The position numbers were made by a program, and so were the translations under genes. From Deltaproteobacteria bacterium (GTDB taxonomy: Bacteria > Myxococcota_A > UBA796 > SXON01): DNA of 41,118 nucleotides. This document shows, one piece after another, positions 8,415 through 17,430 of this stretch. Where the stretch lies: the NCBI GenBank assembly GCA_016875315.1, contig VGRQ01000003.1, positions 1 to 41,118 on the forward strand, in the 5' to 3' direction. The notes under the pieces are model-generated. The model was not told where the DNA came from, searched no databases, and was given only the letters and a program-made list of their open reading frames with translations. How positions within the stretch are numbered: position 1 is the first letter of the stretch; each line of letters starts with the position of its first letter.

Positions 8415-10114
8415 ATGCTGCCCCCCCCTGGCGAGTTGTTCGCAACGTATTCGCTTTAATCGCCTGTCTGGCTAGCGCCGTCGCGCCCCGGTCGGCGGCA
8501 GCCGTTGTGCCGAACATCACGGCGGTGAGCATCGCGAACCCGTACACCCCTGCGAACACGATGATGTACGCCGTCACGGTGACGGTTTCCGGCGCGTACG
8601 ACGACGCAGACCACGATGCGAAGGTGGGCTTTCGCACCGGGGACGGCTCTACTTGCAAGACGGACGCGGGTTGGAAGTGGTCGCACGTGGAGCGATTTGC
8701 GACCAGTACCACGAAGACCTTCATCCTCTACAACTTCCAGCCAGGAGTGCAGTACCAGTACATGGTCATGGTCGGTCCCCCGGGGTCGGCGAAGTTCGAG
8801 TGCGACACCCTCGGCACGCCTCCTTCGCTGCCCGCCAATCTCAGCTATCTAGACCTGGATTTCGACGGGTCCGGCGGTGTTTCCACAGACTACGTCCTGC
8901 TCGATACCTGCGACTGCGGCGCCGGCAGCGGTGTCGCAGTCCGAGACTACCTAATCGCGGTCGATACGGTGTCGCAGGCTATCGTCTGGTACCTAGACGT
9001 GGCGGCCGTTGCGTCGTCGGGCGGCGACACGCTCTCCGGCTGGCGGTGGCAACCCGGAAACAACCCGCCCCACTCCGCGCGGATCTTGGCCACCGTGAAT
9101 CGGCGCTACTTGTACGAATGGGACATGGGGGGCGCGGCGAAGGACTCAAAGGACTACGGCACCGCCTGCACGCAGGCCGCCGGGTCGGACGGTCCCTGCG
9201 TCAGCCATGACGCATTTCGTTCACCCGACACAGGGGCGGTGTACGCAGTGAGCAGCCAAGTGTCCGCGACCGGGGTGGCGGGCACGGGGTGGAACGGCCT
9301 CGCGGGATGTGCAACCTCCCGGTTCGTCAACGACGGGTACGAGCAGTTCAGCGGTGCGTTTTCGAGCTTGACTTCCGACTACTACACGATGTCGGACTGG
9401 TCCTACGACCCAACGGTTGATGGCGGCCCCAGGACCCCAGACGCCAATCAGTGCAACTCGAGCTACTGGGCTCCGTACTTCGACCCGGCCTACCCGCCGA
9501 TCGACTGGACGCACGTTAACTCGGTCACGACGACGAAACCCGCCGGCACGGAGCTGATCGACCTGTCCTTCTATCAATGGAACCAGGTGATCCAGGTGAA
9601 CGCGAGCACGGGGGCGATAAACTGGCGGCTCTCGGGCAACAGCACCTACAGTACCCTCACGCTTGCGATGGCAGGTGGCATCAGCGGGGCGACCGATTTC
9701 GCCGGGCAGCATGCCGTCTACCAGACGCCGACCTACCTGCAGATGTTCGACAACCTCGGGGAGAGTTCCGGCTCGCGTGTCCTCCGCATGAGCCTCTCCG
9801 GGGGCCCGCCGATCACCACGGCCACGATCACCAACAGCTGGGCGCTCGTCGATGCCGCGCTGAATCCGCTGGTGTGCCCAGGGCAGGGATCTGGCGTCAC
9901 GGTGCCAGGGACGTCGGGTGTCAACGTGCTCGCCATGTGCGCCGACGAGTGGACGGTCGAGGAACTGAGTGACTCCGACGGCACCACTTCCGCCGAGCCG
10001 CCATTCATTCTCGAGCTCGCAAGCGATCCCTGCACGATGTACGGGCCCGCGAATCGGGACGGAATCTACGGCTGGTATCGGGCCTTTCCCCTTGAAAACA
10101 TCGGGGAGTTTTGA
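8415..10114 (+). CDS. Secreted arylsulfotransferase-like (ASST) protein; ATG 8415 reaches the ORF only if the C8 tract at 8421-8428 gains one C (ORF track starts at GTG 8507)
   Basis: DWTHVNSVTTTKPAGTELIDLSFYQWNQVIQVNASTGAINWRLSG and FAGQHAVYQTPTYLQMFDN resemble ASST repeats; signal peptide MLPPPWRVVRNVFALIACLASAVAPRSAAA in frame after +1 C. Confidence 0.55.
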
Positions 10115-11829
10115 TCGCGTTCTTGCCAGCGTTTCTCGCCGCCTGCCCGCAGGCGTCGTCGCCGGAGTCGGAGACGGATTCCGGCCGCGACACCGGTGGT
10201 GACAGCGCGCCGTGCACGGATGCATCGTGGTTTCGCGACGCTGACGGTGACGGGCTGGGCGACGGCGCGACGAGCGTGGTGGCCTGCGAGGCCCCGGAGG
10301 GCTTCGTGGCTCAGGCGGGCGACTGCGACGACAGCCACCCCACCGCCGGCGACGGCGCCGACGAGCGCCAGGCCGATGGAGTGGACAATGATTGCGACGG
10401 CGTCGGCGCCACTGGGAACGCCGGGCGACTGAGCCCGTGGAGGGTGGCCGGGGAGCCCGGTGGCGACACCTACGTGGGACGCTCCATTGCGCTGGGCGAT
10501 GCGGATGGCGACGGGTTTGGCGACCTTTTCGTAACCATGCCCGGGAACTTCTCCGAGGACCCGCAGCAAGAGGGGCTCGCGATGGTCTTCGGGGGGCCTC
10601 TCGTCGCGTCCGACACGGTCGCCACGCGCGCCGAGGCGACGGCGGTTCTCGTCGCCGCGCCGTGGAACCGCGCGAGCGAGGTGTGCGTCGTCGGCGACAC
10701 CGATGGTGATGCGTCCATCGAGTTTTTGGTCGGGGCCCCGAACGCCGTGGAATACGATGAGGGGGGCGTGGCCTACTTGGCCTCGGGCCCCTTCTCCGGC
10801 ACCCGCCAGATCGCCAGCGAGTCCAGGACGTTCTACGGTGAGGCATTCGGGCATCGCCTGGGCTACTGCGCGGGCCCCGGCGACATCGACGGAGACGGTC
10901 TCGCCGACCTGGTGCTCGCCGCGCCTGCGGACTGGGCGGAGGACCCCGCGCACGGCCGCGTGTACGTGCTCCTGGGCCCGTTGGAGCACGCCGCGGTGAC
11001 GGAGGCGGACATGATTCTCGAGGGCCAGCGGGACCGGGAGCACCTTGGCCTCGCTCTCACCGGGGCGGGCGACGTGGACGGCGATGGACGCGGTGACTTC
11101 GTCGCCAGTGACGGTTATGAGGGCGGCGTGGGGGCGCTGGTCGTCACCGAGTTCATCGAGGGCCGCCCCTCAGCCGATGAGGCTGCTGCTCGAGTGCTGT
11201 ACACCGCAGGTGACGACGGCATTCTCGACATGGTGCGTCCCGGGATGCTCGGCGACACCAACGGCGACGGCTACGCGGACGTGGGGTTCGGCGAGGTTGC
11301 CTCGACCGGGACGGCAGGGCACTCGTACTGGGTGCTCCATGGCCCAATCGTCGCCGGCGAGCGACGCATTCTCACCGAGGATTCGGCGCTCGTCCTGTAC
11401 ACCTCCAACCGCGGCTCCGGGAGCGCACTGGAGGCAGGCGTGGCCCTGGGTGACTTCAACGACGACGGCGTGGTTGGCGACGACATCGCGCTCGGCGACC
11501 ACGAGTTCATGACATCCCTCATCCCGGATGACGACCTCGACTGTTTCAGCGTCGAACGACGCTGCCTCCCGGGCGCCGTCTTCCTGATCGCCGCACCCCT
11601 GGCCCCCGGCACCTACGAGTTGGACGCCTCCTTCGACCGTATCGAGGGCGTGGACAAGCACAGCCAGTTCGGCGAAGTCCTCGCCGCAGGCGATGTCGAC
11701 AACGACGCCCTCGCCGACCTCATCGTGGCCGCCCCGAACCACGACTGGGCCGGTGAGGGTTACCGCGGCATGGTGTACACCTTCCCCGGTGGAAGGCCGA
11801 CCCTCCACGAGGCTCGAGATCGCGAATAG
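10111..11829 (+). CDS. FG-GAP/VCBS repeat lipoprotein with N-terminal MopE-like metal-binding motif; TTG start overlapping preceding stop
   Basis: MIAFLPAFLAAC lipobox; DADGDGLGDG..ACEAPEGFVAQAGDCDD..DGVDNDCDG; repeated GDxDGDGxxD loops with FG-GAP spacing. Confidence 0.8.
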   Translation: MIAFLPAFLAACPQASSPESETDSGRDTGGDSAPCTDASWFRDADGDGLGDGATSVVACEAPEGFVAQAGDCDDSHPTAGDGADERQADGVDNDCDGVGATGNAGRLSPWRVAGEPGGDTYVGRSIALGDADGDGFGDLFVTMPGNFSEDPQQEGLAMVFGGPLVASDTVATRAEATAVLVAAPWNRASEVCVVGDTDGDASIEFLVGAPNAVEYDEGGVAYLASGPFSGTRQIASESRTFYGEAFGHRLGYCAGPGDIDGDGLADLVLAAPADWAEDPAHGRVYVLLGPLEHAAVTEADMILEGQRDREHLGLALTGAGDVDGDGRGDFVASDGYEGGVGALVVTEFIEGRPSADEAAARVLYTAGDDGILDMVRPGMLGDTNGDGYADVGFGEVASTGTAGHSYWVLHGPIVAGERRILTEDSALVLYTSNRGSGSALEAGVALGDFNDDGVVGDDIALGDHEFMTSLIPDDDLDCFSVERRCLPGAVFLIAAPLAPGTYELDASFDRIEGVDKHSQFGEVLAAGDVDNDALADLIVAAPNHDWAGEGYRGMVYTFPGGRPTLHEARDRE

Positions 11830-11879
11830 CCCAGCCGCCCCCTCGCGGTCGCCCCGCAGCCTGCAGCAGCTTCCCCCGA

Positions 11880-12110
11880 ATGCCCGACCAGTATCAGGAA
11901 ACTGTCAAGACGCGCCCCAGGTCGCGCCGTTGCAGACGGCGAGGCACAGGCGAATCACAAGGAATCCCTTGACAAGTTAATCGACAGGGCGCGCTACGAG
12001 GCCATCAGCGTCGCGGCGAGCCACCACAAGTCAAGGGCCTCGGCGCGCGGCGGCGTGCTCTCGGCGCCGGAGCCCGCTCGTCGGCAAGGTCGGCGACAGG
12101 GACAACGCGG
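11880..12110 (+). pseudogene. Decayed copy of the 5' end of the 12646 gene
   Basis: ATGCCCGACCAGTATCAGGAAACTGTCAAG..GTCGCGCCGTTGCAGACG vs ATGCCCGACCAGGTCCAGCAGACTGTCAAG..GTCGCGCCGTCGCAGACG; GGCGTGCTCTCGGCGC shared; multiple indels. Confidence 0.8.
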
Positions 12111-12117
12111 CGCGAAC

Positions 12118-12235
12118 CTACCGCGAGCTGCGACACTGCGACTCGGTTCCCCAGATGCCCACGGGCTACGCCGGCATGGTGGTGCTGGCGTTGTTCCGCC
12201 GCTCTGGTTCGCGGTGATGAAGCCGCGCGTGGCGG
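12118..12235 (+). pseudogene. C-terminal AlkB-like remnant, paralogous to 8128-8216
   Basis: Readable as TYRELRHCDSVPQMPTGYAGMVVLALF..PLWFAVMKPRVAAW with a frameshift; near-identical DNA to 8128-8216. Confidence 0.65.
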
Positions 12236-12263
12236 CGTGGTCGGCGAGGGCTACGTCGGCGGC

Positions 12264-12596
12264 ATGACCCGCACGATCGTGCTCCTCGCCGTCTCCAACG
12301 TCTTCATGACCTTCGCGTGGTACGCGCACCTTCGCGACCTGCGCGACAGGCCCCTGTGGATCGCCATCGCGGTGAGCTGGGGCATCGCCTTCTTCGAGTA
12401 CTGCGTGCAGGTGCCGGCCAACCGGCTCGGCTACCAGACCCTGTCGGTGGCCCAGCTCAAGGTGCTGCAGGAGATCGTCACCATGACGGTGTTTGCGGCC
12501 TTCGCGGTGCTCTACATGCGCGAGAAGCTCACGTGGAACTACGGCGCGGCGGCCCTGTGCATGGTGGCGGCGGCGTGGTTCATGTTCCGTAAATAG
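12264..12596 (+). CDS. DUF486-family small membrane protein (intact copy)
   Basis: MTRTIVLLAVSNVFMTFAWYAHLRDLRDRPLWIAIAVSWGIAFFEYCVQVPANRLGYQTLSVAQLKVLQEI..YMREKLTWNYGAAALCMVAAAWFMFRK. Confidence 0.8.
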   Translation: MTRTIVLLAVSNVFMTFAWYAHLRDLRDRPLWIAIAVSWGIAFFEYCVQVPANRLGYQTLSVAQLKVLQEIVTMTVFAAFAVLYMREKLTWNYGAAALCMVAAAWFMFRK

Positions 12597-12645
12597 TGGG
12601 ATGTCCCTCGTCGCGGGGGTGGTCCGGTTGCGGTAGCATCCCCCG

Positions 12646-14319
12646 ATGCCCGACCAGGTCCAGCAGACTGTCAAGTCCCCGGAGGTCGCGCCGTCGCAGA
12701 CGACGACCCCCGGCACCGGCACCAACGTCCAGCCTCGCGGCAACGACGCCGCCCAGCAGCAGATGCAGGGCAAGGACACGGGACTGGCGAACTACGAGGA
12801 ATCCCTCGGCAAGTTCATCGGCAAGCCGCTCTACGAGGCGATTAGCGGCGCGCTCAGCTACGACAAGCTGAAGGGCTCGGCGCGCAGCGGCGTGCTCTCG
12901 GCGCTGGAGTCGCTCGTCGACAAGATCGGCGACATCGACAACGTGACCGCCGACCCGGCGGCCCTCGACGCCCTCGGCAACCTGCTGTCCGACACGATGG
13001 CGCCGCACGTCGACAAGCTGCTCGAGAAGTACGGCCCCGAGCTCACCGGGAAGCTCGCCAAGTTCGCCGATACCCACCCGCGCACCATCCTCACCATCGC
13101 GCTGCTCGCGGCCGCCGGCGCCGTGCTCGCCAACGTGAGCATCCCCGAGCTGAAGCAGAGCATCAAGCTCGGCAAGGTGGGCAAGCTCGACCTCGAGGCC
13201 AAGCTCGGCAAGATCCGCGACGTGTCGCTCGAGAAGATCAAGGCCAAGCTCACCTCGGAGAGCGGGAAACTGTCGACTTCCGTCGAGGTGAACCAGAAAG
13301 ACGGTAAGCTCGGCGGCAACGCGAAGGTGGCGCTGGGCGACACGGACAAGCAGGTGACTCTCGACGGCAAGTTCGACGACAAGGGCCTCACGGTCCTTGG
13401 ACTCAACGGGCACTTGAAGCTCGACGACGACACCACCATCGACGGCGGCGTGAGCAAGAACCGCGACAAGGACGTGATCGCCTCGCTCTCCGTGGTGGAC
13501 AAGGACGGCAACTACACCACCAGTCGCGACTACAAGTACGACGCCAACACCGGACTGCTCAGCGTGGGCCTGTGGCAGCACTACAAGGCCGGCGACCTCA
13601 GCGTGAAGGGCGGCGCCGACATGAACTCCGATGGCACCGGCAAGGTGGGCCTCGGCCTCGGCGACAAGAAGAACGACGTGCTGAAGAACGGCGACTCGCT
13701 GGGCTACAACGTGGATTACACGCACGAGACCGGCAAGGACGCCTACGGCCTCACCCAGACCGAGAAGCTCAAGCTCGGCCTGGCCTACAACCGCTCCGAC
13801 CTCAACGCCAAGCTGGACGCGGCGCTGTCGAGCAAGGGCGAGAGCACCATCTCCGGCTCGGTGGAGAAGTCCTGGGCCAACGGCCACAAGGCCGGCGCCA
13901 ACTTCGCCGCCCGCATCGACGATCCCAAGCTCCTCGAACTGGGCGCCTTCTACGGCTTCAAAGACCCGAAGGAGTTCAAGAGTTTCCTCATCGAGTACAA
14001 GCACAAGGCGGGCGACATCAGCGAGAACGAGCTGATGTACCGGGTGGAAAACACCCTCGCCGACGTGAGGCTGCGCTGGCAGCAGTCGCTGAAGTGGGGC
14101 GGCTCCGGTGGCACCCAGCTCGACACCTCGCTCATGGGCGCGAAGTTCTTCAACAAGGACACGGCCTTCATCGCCGGGTTCGAGCACAACCAGAACTTCG
14201 ACACTGGCCGGGGCAAGTTCACGCCGCAGGTGGGCGTGCAGTACAAGGGCATCCCGGTGACGGTGGGCTACGACATGGAGCGCAAGGGCGTGAAGATCGG
14301 GATTTCGATTCCTTTCTGA
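12646..14319 (+). CDS. Putative beta-barrel protein lacking a Sec signal peptide, with disordered N-terminus; unknown function
   Basis: Gln/Pro/Thr-rich N-terminus containing GNDAAQQQM; one hydrophobic helix TILTIALLAAAGAVLANV; C-terminal half of alternating strands ending VKIGISIPF. Confidence 0.65.
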   Translation: MPDQVQQTVKSPEVAPSQTTTPGTGTNVQPRGNDAAQQQMQGKDTGLANYEESLGKFIGKPLYEAISGALSYDKLKGSARSGVLSALESLVDKIGDIDNVTADPAALDALGNLLSDTMAPHVDKLLEKYGPELTGKLAKFADTHPRTILTIALLAAAGAVLANVSIPELKQSIKLGKVGKLDLEAKLGKIRDVSLEKIKAKLTSESGKLSTSVEVNQKDGKLGGNAKVALGDTDKQVTLDGKFDDKGLTVLGLNGHLKLDDDTTIDGGVSKNRDKDVIASLSVVDKDGNYTTSRDYKYDANTGLLSVGLWQHYKAGDLSVKGGADMNSDGTGKVGLGLGDKKNDVLKNGDSLGYNVDYTHETGKDAYGLTQTEKLKLGLAYNRSDLNAKLDAALSSKGESTISGSVEKSWANGHKAGANFAARIDDPKLLELGAFYGFKDPKEFKSFLIEYKHKAGDISENELMYRVENTLADVRLRWQQSLKWGGSGGTQLDTSLMGAKFFNKDTAFIAGFEHNQNFDTGRGKFTPQVGVQYKGIPVTVGYDMERKGVKIGISIPF

Positions 14320-14346
14320 GCGCGAGCTTCCCCGCCCCCTCCCCGG

Positions 14347-14514
14347 CCCTCCCCCGCGAGCGGGGGAGGGTGAAGGCGAGTTGCCCCCATGCTCCCCTCC
14401 CCCGCGAGCGGGGGAGGGTGAAGGCGAGTTGCCCCCCATGCTCCCCTCCCCCGCGAGCGGGGGAGGGTGAGTCGAGCTACCCCCATGCTCCCCTCCCCCG
14501 CGAGCGGGGGAGGG
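14347..14514. repeat. Four-copy array of the perfect palindrome CCCTCCCCCGCGAGCGGGGGAGGG, about 48-bp period
   Basis: Copies at 14347-14370, 14395-14418, 14444-14467, 14491-14514 with similar spacers (TGAAGGCGAGTTGCCCCCATGCTC), between convergent genes. Confidence 0.9.
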
Positions 14515-14547
14515 TGGCCGAAGGCCGGGAGGGGGCCCAGGCTCCCC

Positions 14548-15633
14548 CTAGACCCCGCCGAGAAACCTCGCCAGCGCCGGGTTCAACCCGTCACCGGCGA
14601 TGCGTGCCAGCGTACACGCGAGCGAGCGCCCCGGGGCGGGCGAGGTGCGCCGGTGGGCGCGGACCAGCCGGTTCTTCGGCGTGTGTCCCGCGTCGATGAA
14701 CTCCACCACGTCCACCGCGTAGCCCGCCGCGTCGAGGATCTCGGCGCGGAGCGCGTCGGTGAGGGTGGTGGCGTAGTCGTTTAGCAACAATCCATGTCGC
14801 GACAGGGCCGGCGAGGCGGCGGTGTTGCCCTTGAGCTGTCGCGCCAGCTCGGCGTGGCAACAGGGGACGACGAAGAGGGCCGGGGCGTGGGCCCTCACCG
14901 CGAGGGCGATCGCCTCGTCGGTGGCGGTGTCGCAGGCGTGCAGCGCCAGCACGAGGTCGGGCGGGCCGCCGAGCGGGGACAGGTCGGCGTCGCGAATGCT
15001 CGCCGTGGCAAAGCTCATGCCCTCGAAGGACAAGGCGCGGGCACGCTCCTCGCAGTTCTTGACCAGCTCCGGTCGCGACTCGATGCCGTGTAGGCGACAG
15101 GCGATGCCCTCGGCGCGCAGCGCGTCGTAGAGCACGAAGGACAGGTAGGCGTTGCCGCAGGCGAGGTCGGCCACCCGCAGGGGACGATCCTCGTGCCGCG
15201 CGGCGAGGGCGGCTTCCCAGGCCGGGCGGAGCAGCTCCACGAGGTGGCGCGTCTGCTTGAGCTTCTTCGCGTTCTGCGCCGAGACCGTCCCGTCGGCGTT
15301 GCCGAGCCCGATCGCCCGGAGAAACAAGCTGCCCAGCGCGGCGGTGGGCGCCCTCGCCGGGGAGGCGGCCGGCGGGGTGGGGACGGCGGCGGTCGCGCGC
15401 CGGTCTCCCTTCACCGCCCCCTTGATCGCCCCGTGCCGCGCGTCGATGGCGATGCGCTCGCCCTCCGCATTCACGAGGCTGATCTTCACCTTGCCCGCGT
15501 CGGCAGCGGCGCAGATGGCCATGATGTTGGCCTCGACCTCCACCGGCGACTCGCCGGGCGCCGCCGCGTAGGCGCGCATCCCGGGGGCGAGCAAGCGCTT
15601 GAGGTTGGCGACGAGGCGCTGCCGGGGCTTCAC
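14548..15633 (-). CDS. SAM-dependent methyltransferase (Methyltransf_32-like), GTG start overlapping preceding stop
   Basis: RVADLACGNAYLSFVLYDAL, LALHACDTATDEAIALAV, VVPCCHAELARQL; GTGA overlap with the DUF1015 gene. Confidence 0.75.
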   Translation of the reverse strand: MKPRQRLVANLKRLLAPGMRAYAAAPGESPVEVEANIMAICAAADAGKVKISLVNAEGERIAIDARHGAIKGAVKGDRRATAAVPTPPAASPARAPTAALGSLFLRAIGLGNADGTVSAQNAKKLKQTRHLVELLRPAWEAALAARHEDRPLRVADLACGNAYLSFVLYDALRAEGIACRLHGIESRPELVKNCEERARALSFEGMSFATASIRDADLSPLGGPPDLVLALHACDTATDEAIALAVRAHAPALFVVPCCHAELARQLKGNTAASPALSRHGLLLNDYATTLTDALRAEILDAAGYAVDVVEFIDAGHTPKNRLVRAHRRTSPAPGRSLACTLARIAGDGLNPALARFLGGV

Positions 15634-16844
15634 CCGATCTCGTGCATCGCGACCGCGTCGCGCAGCTTCGGCTCGAACCAGGTGGACTTCGGTGGCATCA
15701 CGCAGTTGGCGTCGGCCACGTCGAGGAGCTGGTCCATCTGGGTGGGGAACATGTGGAAGGCCACCGCGTGGCTGCCCTGGTCGACCAGCTTCACCAGCTC
15801 GGTCCAGCCGCGGATGCCGCCCACGAAGTCGATGCGCTTGTTGGTGCGCGGGTTGTCGATGTTCAAGAGCGGCGCAAGGACCCGGTCCTGGAGCATCGAC
15901 ACGTCGAGACGGGCCACCGGGTCGGCGGGCACGTCTCTCGCGGTGAGCAGCCACCACTGCCCGGCCAGGTACATCGTGCAGGTGCCCGCGCGGCTGGGGA
16001 CGGGCTCGCTCGTGGGGTTGCAGTGGTAGCCCGCGTCGCGAACCGCCGACACCAGCGCCTCGGGCGCGTGGCCGTTGAGGTCTTTCACGGCGCGGTTGTA
16101 GGCGAGGATGTTCAGCGACGACGCGGGGAAGAGGCAGGCGACGAACCAGCCGTGCCTGCCCGGCTGTCCCGCGCGCTCGCGGTGGACGATCGACGCGGCC
16201 GCCGAGCGATGGTGCCCGTCGGCCACGTACACGGCGGGGAGCCGGGCGGCAGCGGCGGTGATCGCGGCCACGGCCACGGGGTGGTCGATCCGCCAGAGGG
16301 TGTGCTCCACGCCGTCTTCCGTCGTCACGTGGAACAGCGGGTCGGTGGTCGATCCCACCGCGATCAGCTCCTTGAGGTCGACGTCGTCGCGGTAGGCGAG
16401 GAACACCATGCCCGTCTGGCCGTTGGTGGCGTCGATGTGGTTCACCCGGTCGCGCTCCTTGTCGGGCCGGGTGAACTCGTGCTTCTTCACGAGGTTCTGG
16501 TCGTACTCCTCGGTGGAGAAGCACGCCACGAGCCCCACCTGGTACTGCGACCCCATCTTCTGGCCGTAGAGGTAGTAGCTGTCGACCGGGTCCTGGACGA
16601 TCAGTCCCTTCGCCTTCATGCCCTCGTACTCGCGACGCGCGGTGGCGTAGGCCTCGGGCGCGTGGGTGTCGGATCCCTCGGGCATCACCGCGTCGGGTCG
16701 CGACACGCGCACGAAGGAGGACGGGTTTTGCCGGACGATCTCGCGCGCCTCCGCCTCGCTCATCACGTCGTAGGGCGGGGCGATCACCAGCGGGGCGAGA
16801 TCGGGTGGGGCGTGCCAGGCGCGGAAGGGGCTGATCTTCGACAT
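15630..16844 (-). CDS. DUF1015 family protein
   Basis: ISPFRAWHAPPDLAPLVIAPPYDVMSEAEAREIVRQNPSSFVRVSRPD; YVADGHHRSAAASIVHRERAG. Confidence 0.85.
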   Translation of the reverse strand: MSKISPFRAWHAPPDLAPLVIAPPYDVMSEAEAREIVRQNPSSFVRVSRPDAVMPEGSDTHAPEAYATARREYEGMKAKGLIVQDPVDSYYLYGQKMGSQYQVGLVACFSTEEYDQNLVKKHEFTRPDKERDRVNHIDATNGQTGMVFLAYRDDVDLKELIAVGSTTDPLFHVTTEDGVEHTLWRIDHPVAVAAITAAAARLPAVYVADGHHRSAAASIVHRERAGQPGRHGWFVACLFPASSLNILAYNRAVKDLNGHAPEALVSAVRDAGYHCNPTSEPVPSRAGTCTMYLAGQWWLLTARDVPADPVARLDVSMLQDRVLAPLLNIDNPRTNKRIDFVGGIRGWTELVKLVDQGSHAVAFHMFPTQMDQLLDVADANCVMPPKSTWFEPKLRDAVAMHEIG

Positions 16845-16854
16845 GGCCGGGCCT

Positions 16855-17391
16855 TTATCCCGACGCTCGCTCCACCACGAAGCGCACGCGCTCGGCGAGG
16901 CTGGTGGGCTCCACCCAGGTGGGCGCAGGCCCGAACTCGTGGACCAGGCCCACGATCATCGACTGCACGTGGAGCTGGATGTAGCGGTTGGGGTAGCGCA
17001 CGCCGTCGCCCACCAGCGGGATTCGTCCCCAGGGCAGGAGGAACACGTGATCGTATCGGTCGCGACGGAGCGCCTCGTCGAAGAGGCGTTGCGTGTCGGG
17101 CTCGTCCTTGGCGTAGCCGTAGAACATCCAGAAGGCCACGGTGTCGAACGAGGAACGGTCCGCCACGAAAGCCGGGTACTTGGCCTCGAGTTCCTGTCGT
17201 TCGCTCCAGAGGCGCAAGACCAGGGCCCGCAGGCCCTCGACGCCGAGGTGATGGATGTCGACCTTGGTCGACTCGAGGTACTCCCTCATGCCCTCGGGCA
17301 GGCAGGGCCACCCGAGCTCCGCCGCTGCCGCCTGGGCCAGGGTGCTCTTGCCGACCCCGGCCGACCCGCTGATCGCGATACGCTGTGCCAT
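16855..17391 (-). CDS. P-loop ATPase/kinase (AAA_28 / NadR-like)
   Basis: RIAISGSAGVGKSTLAQAAAAELGWPCLPEGMREYLE Walker A; FVADRSSFDTVAFWMFYG. Confidence 0.75.
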   Translation of the reverse strand: MAQRIAISGSAGVGKSTLAQAAAAELGWPCLPEGMREYLESTKVDIHHLGVEGLRALVLRLWSERQELEAKYPAFVADRSSFDTVAFWMFYGYAKDEPDTQRLFDEALRRDRYDHVFLLPWGRIPLVGDGVRYPNRYIQLHVQSMIVGLVHEFGPAPTWVEPTSLAERVRFVVERASG

Positions 17392-17430
17392 TGAGCCCCG
17401 GCTATCCCCGCCGGGACGTGGAGCCTGTGT

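Noticed and set aside
12580-14439. 619-aa minus ORF opposite the barrel gene
   Set aside because: Antisense of a gene with protein-like strand periodicity; translation is Val/Leu/Gly/Arg-biased and includes the hairpin repeats
14347-14514. CRISPR array at the regular ~48-bp repeats
   Set aside because: Spacers are near-identical to each other and repeats are palindromic hairpins; no cas genes nearby
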